From contig JAPEHQ010000021.1 of NCBI GenBank assembly GCA_027405735.1, positions 1 to 64,000 on the forward strand: a stretch of 64,000 nucleotides of DNA, written 5' to 3'. Source of the stretch: Mucor racemosus (lineage: Eukaryota > Mucoromycota > Mucoromycetes > Mucorales > Mucoraceae). Numbering within the stretch: position 1 is the stretch's first letter; every line of letters begins with the position of its first letter. The notes under the pieces were generated by a model. It was not told the origin of the DNA. It worked only from the letters and a program-made list of their open reading frames with translations, and made no database searches. Positions 14,905-28,916 of this stretch are shown here, piece by piece. A program made the position numbers and the translations under genes.

Positions 14905-15400
14905 TGTATATACTACAAAAATGTCAAAAAATAGAATAAAAAAAAGTGCTCAGAATTATTTTATATTAAAGTGTATTACAGAGTGCTCCAAAACAAGTAA
15001 ATTTTATTATTAAAAAGTGTTAGCATAGCTTAATTTTTTGTAGAGATATGAGGCCTCAAAGGTTTTAACTTGTAGCAGTGAAATACGTATAAAAATCTGA
15101 AATATCAGCACTGAAGAATTAGTATTGCCTGCAAAAAATAGGATATTTCCGGATACTCGTTTTTGGATTAAAATTGAACATCTCAGGTACATTTGCATAT
15201 AGCTTTTTTTTCGTTTTTTTCAGTGAAAAAATAAGTAAAGCAGGAATTAAAATAAGACCCAGATTTTTTTCTTAAAAAAAGAAGTTAATTTTATGTGTTT
15301 TTGAATCTTTTATGAGATATCAAATAAATTTATGAACAAGTAGCATAACGTGGTCAAATCTATCTATTTTGTAGTATTTAAGGCATATTCTGTAAAGTGT
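14905..15400 (-). repeat. Dispersed repeat family A, partial copy in minus orientation
   Basis: The reverse complement of this segment matches 32440-32930 over roughly 490 bp, including the landmark near the 'cctgagatgttc' end. It also matches 51230-51565 in direct orientation. It retains the 'gtgctcagaatt' and 'agcatagcttaatttt' blocks but lacks the inner half of the element seen at 32.9-33.6 kb. It is non-coding. Confidence 0.7.
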
Positions 15401-15992
15401 TTAATATGAAATTTACTTATAAAATAGGGGGCTCGCTCCGAATTCGAAGATTGGAAATTTGAAAATCAATGTTTGAAAATTCAATCTATCTCGAACTCAT
15501 ACTTACTAAAACCCAACCATCGTATATTCGCTGAGATAAATACATTGAAGAGAGAGTACATATGATCATTTTGGTGATTTTGTATTTGTCATTTACAAGT
15601 ACTGTAAAACATCAATCTGAGAGTTTTAGAGCTCAATGTGCAACCTGAACTCCAATCTTTGGCTAGATGAATGATACACTAATTTTGATATTCTATCAAC
15701 AAGGCTTCTCGAGTTCCAAGCTTGTGAATAGTTCGAACTTTATGATGGATGTTGAATATGACAACATTTTTTTTCAATGCTGCATATATTCCGCAGTTAT
15801 TGGTTGAACAGAAAATATAGCAGCTTAGTTCATCTCGTTACTCAAAGTGCTTAAGTTAGAAAAGGTGCTTAGCTTCTTTCCTTAAAAAGCATTAGCATGT
15901 ACAACTATATAGGTTTGCGAAAGGTAAGATGAAAAATCATCATAAAAAATACCTTTTCTTTCTTCTGTACTAAACCTATATTTAAAACAACC

Positions 15993-17931
15993 ATGGTCAA
16001 GCCTATATTATCAATCAAACTTAAAGAATCCCATAGCTATTTTTCACAAGACGAAACGATTCCATGCATTGCCAATTTTAAATTAGAAAAGGTCCTAAAG
16101 GAAGGGTTCATTCGCATTCAATTTATGGGTCGCAGTAGCTCTTATTGCAATGGGAGTCGTCAACATTTACAAAAAATTTTCACTGTAGAGAAAGAAATCA
16201 AAATTGACAAGTGGAACAACTCTTCAAATATCAAAAAGATGCATGAAGCTGAATTTTCTGTGGAAGTTCCAAACGGTAAAGCAATTCCTAGTTATCGTAA
16301 TGTAAGTATACAATAAAGGTTATTCAAAGATTGTAATTATGCTAATGAGTATTTGAACCAAGTTGGAGGGAAGTGACGGTGGCAAAATTGAATACATGAT
16401 TGAAGCAAGTTTGGAAACTCCAGGCGGATTGTTTAAAAAATCAAATATTCTAGCAAATCATATCATACAAGTGCCACTGATTGCAAAGGTCAATATCAAT
16501 GAAGATGGCCTCGAAAGACATAGAGAGTCTTCAATACGCTGGCCGAAAATTGAAGAAAATGTAAATACTAGTGTACTATCGGCAAGAATCCCTCATGAGG
16601 GTTGTATTCGAGGTAAGTTCAAAGTTTACTTGAAAGGGATCGAGACTAAAATAATCTGGATACTAGGAAAAGAGGTTCCCGTGCGTGTGGATTTTCAACA
16701 ACCTGAGCGTTTTGATGCTATCAAGTTTGTTAAGGTTTCGTTGATTCAACAGGAAATCATCGCATCTAGTAAAGATAATATTCCAGAAATGACTAAGCAA
16801 CTTACAGACAGAATCATCACGACGGAAGAGAAACCAGTAACAATGATCAAAGATATGTATAATCCATTACTCACTACGAGTGATCTTATTATGATTACAA
16901 TTCCATCAAATGCAACGCCCACTATAGGTACAATTGCAAAAGTTATGAGAATTGATTACAAGATTCGTGTTACAGTGAGCATTACAGGTGCAGAGAATGG
17001 TAAAGAAAAAGAACTAAGCGTTAATTTGCCTATAGTTGTGGGTACAGCGGGTGAATATGCTATTGTCCATGATAGTGGTGTGGATACAAGATTTCATAAC
17101 AATGAAGTAAACAGTGTGAATAGTCCAACTGTATACAATCCTTTCAATGCTTATCCTCCTGTTTATCCCAACGATAACATGAGCTTTGGATCCAATGCAC
17201 CATACCCTCCTCCCACTGCTGGTGGATTCCAAATGCCTAATCCATATCAAGCAGCCCAACAACCTTACCCTCCACAAGATCGCTTTATGCTTAATCCTCA
17301 ACAAATGTCATATCCAGGTTCTAATAATGACAGTAAATACGAAGGTGGAATGCCTGTGCCTGAATTTTCAACTTCTGAGCAAACATTCTCTACGGCCACC
17401 AGCCCTGTTAATGATCAAACTAAATCTTTTGTGTACCCACCTGTATCTCTTAAATCCCAAATGAGTACTCTTTCGGTATCCACTAATCCGTTTTCAGCTA
17501 ATGCAGACAATTCTCCTTATCCTCCCAGCATAACAGATAAACCGCCTGGATCAACACCCACCAACATGTCATTTTCCCCAGCATTTGAAAAAAAGACAGA
17601 TGCAGATATAGCCGCTTCTTCATTAAGTCGTGAATCAACTAGATCTACTACACATAGTACCGGAAGTAACGCCTTGTATCCTCCCAATCTTTTATCTATT
17701 GATAAACCGAATACACCTACACCACCACAAACTCCAGCCGTCATTAATAGAAATCTGCAACAACAACGACCCCAAAGACCGATTGAGAGTGGATCTTCTT
17801 ATTATAGTGGTGTATCAGTGTTTGATGACACTGTTTATTCTTCATCCCCACCTCAAGGAAGTCAAATGGCTACTAGGATTGACCCCTTAGAGGGCACCAT
17901 TGTTTTATCAAATATAACTAGTAATAAATAA
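15993..17931 (+). CDS. Alpha-arrestin (ART-type) ubiquitin-ligase adaptor
   Basis: Two exons, 15993-16301 and 16363-17931, joined in phase 0 over a short intron with donor gtaagt and branch-like tgctaat, give about 625 residues. The first ~330 residues fit an arrestin N plus arrestin C fold; the C domain ends with the family's typical LP-I-VVGT strand. The tail (~300 residues) is rich in Pro, Ser, Asn and Tyr and probably disordered. It carries a PPVY motif near residues 368-371, the type of site that recruits Nedd4/Rsp5 WW domains, plus several YPP repeats. Known family role: linking plasma-membrane transporters to Rsp5 for ubiquitination and endocytosis. Cargo cannot be told from sequence. 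The stop codon lies only 91 bp before the next gene's start, on the same strand. Which yeast ART it matches best is undetermined. Confidence 0.88.
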
Positions 17932-18022
17932 ACAAATTAGCTGATATTCAAATACGTTTCCATACAGTTTCATTTTATTGCGAGCCCCCTCTCCCTTTTT
18001 TTACTTTCACGTTTATTAGGTA

Positions 18023-19376
<1,354 letters not shown>

Positions 19377-21525
19377 TACCCTTTGTACATTTTTCAGATG
19401 AATAAAGTATCATTGTACTCTTAATTACAGCTTACAACTACTACTATCTGATTTGTTTATCCGCCCATCTCAATCATCTTTAAATAATTATTTCTTGTGT
19501 GAAAATTACGACCTTTTTTACATTCAAGGTTTCAAAGCTATGTTCAGAGCATTAGCTATTTAATATATTTTTTATTTTGCAATATCTCATATATAAATGT
19601 TATTTTTCACCATTTTCAAGTAGGTCCTTCTTTAGTTTTGTTTCATTTTTTACTTCTGTCAAAATGTTTTTGTTGAATTTTTAATGGATCGAACATATTT
19701 TCTAATATATATATATATGTATATATATCGTTCGAATTGCGTTTTGTGCTTTCTTACATTGTCGTATCTAGGCGTTTTTTGTCTTAGAAAGCTTCAGAAT
19801 GCTATACTATATTTGATTATGTAGAAAGGTTTTAGGCACTACCGGTTCCACAAAAATAAACTATGCATGTCTTTATAGTAAATAGCATCAATACTGTATA
19901 AATAGGGTATATTTGTATAAGATAACTTTGATTATGTGTTTATGAGACTTTTCTAGTGATGTGCACTTATTTGAATTCAATTAGAACATTTATCTAATGC
20001 TCTACTACCTTCAATTTGAGCGTTCTAAACTTGCAAAAGTCGCATAAAATGTTTGCTCATTAAAAATCTCACTTTTACTGCTAAAAAAGCAGTAGAAAAA
20101 AGTAAATATGCAGAACAACATCCGAAAACTATTTCTTTATATAACCAATACAGCAATTATGGTTTCATACGGATTGAAGTTTTTTTAAAGGTGCTTAATC
20201 TTGGATATTCCATTATTTTTTGGCTTCAAAATTCCCGCCAATTAAAGCGCTGACCAATTGTAAATCAATCGGTCGTGTAACGTTTAACGACTCAAAACTC
20301 GATGTACTATGCGATATATATTATTATTCAATACTCCTTAACCGTAAGAACCATGCTTGACGGAAACTTCTTCTCATGATATAATGTTTCTGGGCGTTAA
20401 CACACATTAAATGATGCAAATGCAGCAAAATAGGCCCAATCCAGTACTCCAAGCGCCATTCTCAGCAGTTTTCAGCCTTTTTCATCGCTCAGGATTTGCA
20501 CCAAACTGATGCCATCGTTCGATACTATCATTCTGATATAAATTTGCGATTTTTCTTTACACATAATTTCAACTTGATTTTTGCCTTACTATACCTCATT
20601 CAAATTTTGAATTTTGGCAAATCTTGATTTTTCACTTGAAAAAAAAGACTTTTTACTAAGGTATATATTAGAGAAAAATGATCAGAAAAGAGTTGGCTAT
20701 AACATCAAAGCGTTTTATTTTAATCTGCATGCCAAGTTTTGTGATTTTTCTTCCGAAACCTGATTTTCAACTTTTTTGTTAATATTGAATTAACTTTGGT
20801 AAAAATGTAAAAAATAAAAATACAGACAAATAAAGCGCTTAATTTTATAGAGCTTTTGTTAGAGCTATAAAATGCAGTTAATATTGCTTTATTTATGGAA
20901 AAATCCTTTAAAGATCAAATTTAAAAAAAAAAATATCAAATTGGTTCAGAAACTCAATAATTGTGATTAGCGAATTTAACCCCCGCATACCACTCATTTT
21001 GGCAGGCATTTTGATCTTTGTAACGAAATCTTCATTGAATTTGGTATATTCCGCCAAATTTCTACATATTCTACATAAGTATTTTATAAATTCTGATATA
21101 AAGTAAAAAAAAAAAAGCTTAATTCTCATAAATTTGAATGAAAAATACCAACAGCAAGCTGTCTGTACCAATTCAATCCACCTTGCATCAGACATTTCAA
21201 TCTGTTGCTGATTATCATAACTTAAGAAAACATATGTTGGTTTGTATTCTCTCTCTTCAAGACGATTTTTTTTTAGATATAATGTGATTATCTGAAAAGA
21301 GAGAGAGAAAAGAGGGCATATTTAATTAAAAATTATATCCAGGGCAACAACAGTATATGAAACTAAACCTGCAATTAACGACAGAAGAAGCCAAAATGGC
21401 TACTGCCACCGTCACGGATTGCAGTAAATCAGGTAGCCAGTATTTCGACGTCATGTTGATAGGTTTAGATACTGTGGAAAAAGTATTTGCTTTGAGTGTT
21501 TCTTTAAAAAACTACAATATCAAAT
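19377..21525. other. Intergenic region, no gene recognised
   Basis: This is 2.1 kb of A+T-rich DNA. It holds the poly(A) signal of the upstream gene, an (at)n tract near 19700-19730 and a purine-rich gagaga block near 21297-21312. The 20550-20880 stretch resembles repeat A in texture but I could not align it convincingly. Short open frames here lack domain features and look like chance. Confidence 0.5.
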
Positions 21526-22279
21526 ATGGCTGTCGATTCACAAAAGCAGCCAGTTCAGCCTCGTGATGCACGTATTGTATCTCTTATTCTTCAATCATTA
21601 GGCGTGGAAGATTATGATCCAAAAGTTGTTCATCAATTATTAGAATTTGCACATCGTAAATATATATTTTCTATCTTTTATAGAGAAATATTATAGAAAA
21701 ACTAAAACCAAATAAACAGGATATACATCAGATGTGTTTCAAGATTCACTTATCTATGCAGAACATGCTGGTAAATCAGATTTGGATCTAGATGATATTC
21801 AGCTGGCTATACAAGGACGCGTAAATCATTCCTTTACTACACCACCACCAAAAGAAGTAAGATAGATTACAGTTAAATATTTTTGCATCTTATATTAATT
21901 ATTATTATTATTATTATTAATAGTTTTTATTGGAATTGGCACAAGAGAAAAACAAACAACCATTACCATTAATTCCTGAAAAATATGGCATTCGATTACC
22001 AGCAGACAAGCATTGCTTAACAGGCATCAATTTCTCTATTGTACCTGATGTGAGTATTCTAATTAAAGTAAAATAAACCTAGTTTCTCATCATGATCTGT
22101 AGGCACCACCACCACCAAGACCTACGTTAGATAAATCTAATTCAATGATGGTTGATACACAGGAAATACCAGTCAAATTTGAATCAGCATCATCACAACC
22201 AACAGCAACAACATCTACATCAAACGAACTGAATAAACGTGGACGAGATGCAATGGAAGACGATGATTATGATTTTTAA
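21526..22279 (+). CDS. TAF9: Transcription initiation factor TFIID/SAGA subunit TAF9
   Basis: Four exons (21526-21655, 21720-21856, 21924-22049, 22103-22279) give 189 residues. The N-terminal histone fold is clear: [16 protein letters not shown], then [11 protein letters not shown], then [18 protein letters not shown] with the PPPKE that follows. A conserved segment [14 protein letters not shown] comes after it. The tail is low-complexity Pro/Thr/Ser and ends in acidic DDDYDF-type residues. The family pairs with TAF6 in TFIID and SAGA in the nucleus. Intron 2 contains a run of att repeats. The start ATG opens directly into the histone fold, as in orthologues; an unrelated open frame upstream (from 21357) is in another frame. 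It is convergent with the RNase T2 gene, with only 84 bp between stop codons, so the 3' UTRs probably overlap. Confidence 0.93.
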
Positions 22280-22363
22280 CGAATTATTATTGTAAATAAA
22301 AACAAAAAAAAAAGGGGAAAGAAAATAACGTTTATTATACATAATAAATATATGAACATTTAT

Positions 22364-23418
22364 CTATTTTTTGGGATAAAAAACAGCACCTCTACAATTA
22401 CCAGGTTGAAGTACATCAGTAATGATATAATCACTACGACCTTTAACATAGAAATTGAGCGAAACTTCAGAAAGAGAACCACCTTTACAATCCAATTTCA
22501 CATTAGCGCCGTATGCAGTCTTTAGTGCTTGACGAATTGTTTCAACATTATATCTATTTCCAGGGGAAACGCCGTTTAAACTATAAATGGACAAATGATT
22601 AGAATTCTACTGTACACGATACGATAAAGATATTTATTACTTGAGAGCACCGAAAAGATCAAATTTATCACGTAAATCAAGTACTTGCTATATATTATAT
22701 AAACCTAGTTAGTATTGATTATCATCTTGGTTTCAACTGATTCATACCTGGAAGTATTCAATGACATCTTGATATTTTTGATAGGTTGAACCATAACAAG
22801 TTGGACGTAATGTACTTACACACGTGCCGTGCTTTGTCCATTCATGTGACCAAAACCTGGTAAAACTACATTAACAAAACTAGGAAAAATAATCAGACTT
22901 TCAATTGAATTTACCAGTTGTTGTCGCCTTTGTTACTGGGCCAAAATGTAGACATTCTATTGTAGACAGTTTCATTTGCATTTCTGACAATTGTAGCAAT
23001 TTGATTAGAGTTTCTGCTGGAATCACAACCACGAGTAGGACCCATACGGCCAGCACTATTATATAGATTTAATATGATGAATTGCCAGCGAAATGTTTTA
23101 TTTTACCATGTATCGGGCCATAAACCTATTTTGAAACATGAGGAAATGTTGAGAGGATTATATTTGGTAATTGCTTGATAAAATCAACTTACCGTGAATA
23201 GTAAATTCATCAGAAGGACCCCATCCCGGAGACCATTGAAGAGCAAGTACAACTAAACCATATTTTGGTGAACAGCATGCATCAACGGAACCAGACCAAT
23301 GGCATGAAACTGTGGATGCATTACAATAATTGGGTGCATTTAATTCATCAAGTTGCTTAGCAGTGATTTGAGCACTGCTAATACCTAATAATGCAAGAAA
23401 TGGAAGTATAAGTTTCAT
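22364..23418 (-). CDS. Secreted ribonuclease T2
   Basis: Six exons, in coding order: 23193-23418, 23107-23125, 22915-23055, 22748-22856, 22641-22687, 22364-22580, giving 252 residues. An N-terminal signal peptide ([17 protein letters not shown]) predicts secretion. Active site CAS I reads TIHGLWPDT, with the catalytic His; CAS II reads [12 protein letters not shown], with the catalytic Glu and second His. Cysteines are frequent, as expected for a disulphide-bonded extracellular enzyme. The family cleaves single-stranded RNA through 2',3'-cyclic phosphates; likely roles are phosphate or nucleoside scavenging. Exon 2 is only 19 nt and carries LWPDT of CAS I, so skipping it would break both frame and active site. 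A minus-strand AATAAA lies at 22331-22336. Confidence 0.94.
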
Positions 23419-24521
23419 AATTTGTTATGTTTATAAGGGGAAAAAAGAAGAAGAAAAGGAACGATATCTTCCTCTTTTATAATCGGTTGAAATTTTTGTT
23501 TCGTAGAAATTTAGTGTGAAGACTTGTTTTTTTTTTGAATGTGATACACACATTATGCACTTTTCGTTAAACATAAATGGATATACCGTACAAGTTTGGT
23601 AGTTTTTTGATTTTATGGACGTTTGATCTAAAATATGTTGTATTAAATTAATTTGCTACTATGATTGCCATTATGTGTAACTAGTTGATACAAGATAAGC
23701 AAATGCCAACCATTCTCAAATGCGATTGATCAAGCTGGACTGTACTATTTCATCCAGTTATTCGACCTGTGAACTGTTGGATAAGTTCATTTAGTAGTGA
23801 AAATAGCTGGTGGTCCATCAATTTTTCAAATCCGACCCCATCCTTGATTTGAAAGGTTTTGTATTGGTCAAGCTCTTGTGATTGTAACATATGATAATGG
23901 ACCAACAACGATAATCATGAACACTGCATATATTGCATTGAAATTGCTCTCGTTGTAGAACATTATTAATACGTTTTGATTATTACTAGTAATTATTACA
24001 ACGGACATGGATGCTTAGCACACTTGAAAAGGAAAAAGAGCTATTTTTCCGAATCTAAAAAAGAGATACAGATACTACATTAATGCAACTTTGTACGTTT
24101 ATAACGGTACCATTTCATAGCTATGTAGGTTAGTTTTTGTTTTTATAAAATAATAATTTTTGATCAAGAAAATGAAAATTTCAAATGACTCAATCTAACC
24201 CGTGAGTTTGGTCGATCACTTTTTCTAAATGTCCCAAATGTACGGATCTCAACATCTTTTTAGTATAATTTGATGAAGCAAAAAATACTATCATAATTTG
24301 TACACTCTTAGGATATATATTCAATTGGGATTTTAGATTTAAGCGTATTTATTTGTTTGAAAAAAAGTCTTTAAAGGTGAATTGTTTTAGAAATAAACAT
24401 CTTTTGCCATGATAAATCCAGTAGATGTTGCATAGGCATGGTCAAAATGTAAGAAATTTTATTTAATTATAGATAATAGTAGTACACAATGTTTACAGCA
24501 ATAATAGGTGGGGATATAATA
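23419..24521. other. Intergenic region between RNase T2 promoter and DRS2 3' end
   Basis: This is 1.1 kb holding the promoter side of the RNase T2 gene (high coordinates are upstream) and the 3' side of DRS2. A T-tract lies near 23528. I see no gene, repeat copy or RNA gene. Confidence 0.5.
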
Positions 24522-27500
24522 TTAACCAGAAGGTTTTTGTTGTGTTGTATCGTACATTCGAATAATTCTTGATTGATCATTCTCATTTTGAGCAAAAGCA
24601 AAACCTCTTGATTGTTTGAGTCTTTGGATTTTACGTACTTTGTTAACTGCACGGCGGAATCGATCCATTCGAGGTCTATAATCTGGGAAATTGTACTTTT
24701 GAATCTCTTGAATGTAATGATAGCTTTGAGGGCGATACATGCGCTTAATACTGTAATAAAGGATATTCTATATAAGTACGTCTTCATTTTCGCAATGAAA
24801 TATCAACTTACTATTTCCAGATATAATCGCGCAAAACGCATGCAAAAGGTACCACTATAAAAAACAGCCAAAAATTGACATTTCCAAACAATAATGGCAC
24901 AATGCCATAGTATTCTTGGAAAATTTCCCATGGCAATAAAGGCCCAACATAAGCAACTAAAGGTAAAAATATGAACCAAATGACCAAAGAGCCAGGTATA
25001 GCAATGAAAGTGTACTTTGTCCAGATACTATGCAATGTTAAAATATGTTTATGCAGACTGAATATTGTACTTACTCTGTAATCAAAGCTGCTTTCCATAA
25101 AATAGTAGCAAGTGTAGCTGTAAAGATTGTAGTACCTACAAACCATTGTCCGCCCGAATAACCAGCTCTAAACATGGAGTCATCTACAAAAGCAGCCATA
25201 CCAATAAAGAACAATAATGCAGAATGGTATACGGCATTAACGATCCAACCCCAAAATCTTTTTTGATTAAAAAACTCATTCTTTTGTCCAAGGATATACA
25301 TTTGAGGGTATTTATCTAACAAACGAGCAGATGCAAATTGATCAAAAATACCAATTGCCATTGGAGGTAAAAATGTAAAAAAGACATTAAAGCATGACAT
25401 TGTCCATGATTCGTACAAGGTTTGACCCGAAAACCCATTGAAGATGGCATACTATTAAGGATGTTAATATATGTATATATATATATTTCATTTGTTGATG
25501 TATCAAAACTTTACCCAGAATTGTGTCAAATACATGGCTACATTTTTGTAAAAATAGAAAAAGATCATCTTACTCAATCTTTGATAAGCCCAAGCACCAT
25601 GTACGAGCAACAGTTTCTTTAAAAATCTGAATTGTGAGATAGCAAAATCAGCACTTCGAGCAGCCTGTAAGCCTTCAACACCACTGATACCAATACCAAC
25701 ATGAGCTGCTTGGATCATAGATACATCATTGGCTCCATCACCGATAGCCAAAAGAATAGATTTAGAGAATTTCTTTACAACTTTAACTACTAGAGCTTTT
25801 TGTAATGGAGATACACGACAGCAAACAACGGCTTTGCAACGTGTAGCCAAGTCATAAAATGTCTTTTCAAGGTCTTTCTCCAACGCATACGTTAATGCCT
25901 TTCCTTCAATAATAAAAGCAAAGGGCTATATACACAATCCGTTATTAATAAACATACATTTTACATTGTCAATCATACTCACATCATGTTCCATGTGTTC
26001 AGACAGACTCATTACATGAGCAAGCTTTTCGTCTAAAAATGCTTTTGTTGATATGTGATCCTCTTCATCACAAATAATAAGATCCATTTCTTCTGTTAAT
26101 AGCTTGCAACTATAACCAATATTAATAGCAGTTTCTTGACGATCACCAGTCAACACCCATACTTTAATATTGGCTTCATGCAATGTGTGAATAGTATCTG
26201 GTACACCATCTTGCAATTTATCTTCAATAGCAGTTGCTCCCAATAAAAACATGTCTTTTTCAATCAATTCAGCAGCATTATCTAATTCTTGCGCACGATC
26301 TACAAGTGTTGTTGAAGCCTTTTCATAAATTGTAGCCCATTTTGTGTACTCATCATCCGATATTTCGCGCATCGCAAAACACAAAGTACGCAGCCCTTCA
26401 CATGCATAACTTTCCAAATGTTCTAAAGTGGGCTCAACAAAAGGATTGTCATTTGACAAACGTTCCAAAATTACAGTATCAGCACCTTTACAATACAATT
26501 TGACTCTACCATCAGGACCTCTCAATACAACAGACATACGCTTACGAGTCGAATTGAATTCACAAACATTCAAAATCTGATACTCTTCTTCAACGCCTTT
26601 ACGCAAACATGTGATTGAATGAGGCTTACGAGCAGTAAATTTATAGCCAAATATATCGCTAGCACCATTAACCAATGCAGCCTCATCAGGTGAAGATGCT
26701 TGATATATAATTTTATCTTGTTCTTCATTCATTTCAGGAATGACAGTATGACATGTCATTAAAGAAGTCAAGAATTCATTGATTACATATTGATCTTGTG
26801 ATACTTCTAAATGTGTTTCCAATTGTTGAAAAGAGTATTGCCCATTAGGATCATTATCGGAAATAGGTCGTTTATCTGCATCTGGTGTAGTTGCATAAGA
26901 TAACCCACTTATTGAACATTGACGAAATTCCATTTCATTACATGTTAATGTTCCTGTTTTATCAGAAAATACATATTCAACTTGACCCAATTCTTCAATT
27001 AAACTACTACTTCTAGCAACTGCAGGCGTATTGGTTTTTTCGTAATAAATATCGAGATCATTATCAATCATAATTGCTTGAATGTATTTAACAATTTCCA
27101 TAGTAACCATCAAACTATTGATATTTTGGTTTAATATTGTATATACATTTTATGGCATTCTGTTGTTTTTACCTGATTGGAATAAAACTGTTGAATAGAA
27201 TCATAAATGTCAATATATTCAAGCCAAATTCTTTACCAAGTGCGGCATCAGGAATCATCATATAGTCTCTAGCATCGCCATCCTTTTTCTATAATCAAAT
27301 ATTCAGCATCAATTTCTTTTATACAATGTAAAATAATACTTACAGCTATAGCGAAATTACCAACAGAACATACGATGCTCATAGTTACCAACATGGCAAA
27401 AAGATACAAAATATTTCTATTTGTAATTCGAGTAACATTAGAAGCCTTTGTTGGTTTTTTACTTGAATTCAGCATTAATTTAGTCTCATGCCCAGTGAAT

Positions 27501-28916
27501 ACAACTAGACCATAAATCCAACTTGTGTTTCTTAATTGAGCACCTCTCAACAACAACATACTAGGATCCAATGGATAATCCTTTGGCTTTCCACCACCCG
27601 TTGCATGATTTGTCGTCGCTAATGTTCCATCGTAATTATAAAGTCGATTATTAGGTTGTTCTGATTTAACTATGCCTGATAACGTTGAAATTTGAGCTGG
27701 TGAAGTATGAATTGCAGTTTCTGGTAAAGCTTGTTTGATTTTAAGATTGACTTCACCATCCAAATTACTTGTTTCAATATAACAAAGACCTTCAGGTTCA
27801 GAGCTACTCAAAAGTATTAAATCTGCAGGAAAGAATTGAGAATTGTCTATACGACAAATATCGCCTACTTTGAGATCTCGCCATAGTTTATCGACAAATT
27901 GTGATCCATCGTATATTTTACATTTGCTTGAATTCAATTCTCGGTCAGATTTATGTACGCCCTATATATCAAAAAATGGTTAATTTGCTTGTTTGGTTTG
28001 ATATAAATCATGCCACACTTTACGAAGTCTTCTATAATTTCTTTTACGGCAGTAATAAACAATACAATGACTAGCGGTACCAAGGTTGTGTATTTGGATG
28101 TAGGTGAAATATTTGGAATTTGCTGTATAAATGTATAGTTGAATTAGTATGAAATCAACTTGGTAACAAGCCCAAAAAAACTTACTTGAATCCCAGAGAT
28201 AAATAAAAAGAACACATTTGCTGATTTACTAAACTCTTCATATAAAAATTTAGGTAAAAACGTCAATAGATTATATTTTGCTGTTGATACAGAATTTGAC
28301 ATGAACTTTTGTTGATTGTTTAATTCTGTGTTATTTATGTGAATAATACGAGGTGACCCATCTGTCACACCATTTCCTCGATTGAATAGGTTCTTTATTG
28401 TATCTTTAAAGCTTTTTCGAGGTGGCTTCTTTTGTTTTTCTTTCATGGCTGAGCGACGAAAATCGTCTTGATGCATATCCTCCACTCTGTCTGTTGTATA
28501 ATTTTCTTTCCCTCCGTCATTTATAGTCGGTTGTTCCAACATTTCAGTTAATTCATCTGCTGCATAGACATTATTGTTGAGTGATGAAAATGAATAATCA
28601 GGTACAAAATTATCATTATTGTTATTATGTCGAGGGCGAGGTCGAGCTTCATTGTTAAGTAGGCCTAAACCTTCTTCAAAATCTTCTGGCATGGTCCGGC
28701 CACCGTCTGAAGAATCTATTCTACATGTAAGCTTCTTGTTTTTTTTGTTTTTTTTGTATGTATATATGCTTCATATATCGTACCTGTATCAAAGGAACGC
28801 ATTTTTTTGATAGGTGGATTTAAGTGAATATTATTGTCTTGAGCGTCTCCAACTTGCTGCTGTTGTTGATAGTAAAAAGAAGAAGAAGAAGAGGGGTGGT
28901 TTGAGTCGGCACTCAT
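24522..28916 (-). CDS. DRS2: Drs2-type P4-ATPase (aminophospholipid flippase)
   Basis: Ten exons, in coding order: 28784-28916, 28186-28715, 28024-28122, 27344-27961, 27173-27288, 25983-27114, 25515-25925, 25075-25451, 24812-25027, 24522-24750. Phases all fit, giving 1286 residues. The N-tail is low-complexity (Ser, Gln, Asn). Visible P4 hallmarks are the actuator-domain motif near residues 322-325, PISL in TM4, the phosphorylation motif DKTGT with Asp550, and the hinge [11 protein letters not shown]. The C-terminal tail has RGFAFAQ followed by [10 protein letters not shown], which resembles the regulatory tail of yeast Drs2 rather than Dnf1/2. Known role: moving phosphatidylserine and phosphatidylethanolamine to the cytosolic leaflet at the trans-Golgi, with a Cdc50 partner. 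Oddity: the usual DGET of the actuator domain reads DGEV; the catalytic Glu324 is kept. Confidence 0.95.

Larger units (their letters stand above)
14576..15992. other. Intergenic region between satellite array and arrestin gene
   Basis: This is A+T-rich DNA with no convincing gene. It begins at the point where the satellite array breaks off. It holds a copy of repeat D (about 14690-14900) and a minus-orientation part of repeat A (about 14905-15400). The last 500 bp before the arrestin start codon show nothing I can name beyond a CT-rich stretch near 15950. Confidence 0.6.

Noticed and set aside
17014..17304. Minus-strand and alternative-frame open stretches inside the arrestin, RNA ligase and WD40 genes
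   Set aside because: They lie on top of well-supported exons and have no independent support.
21357..21566. 69-codon frame ahead of TAF9 as an N-terminal extension
   Set aside because: It is in a different frame from TAF9, and the ATG at 21526 opens directly into the conserved histone fold.
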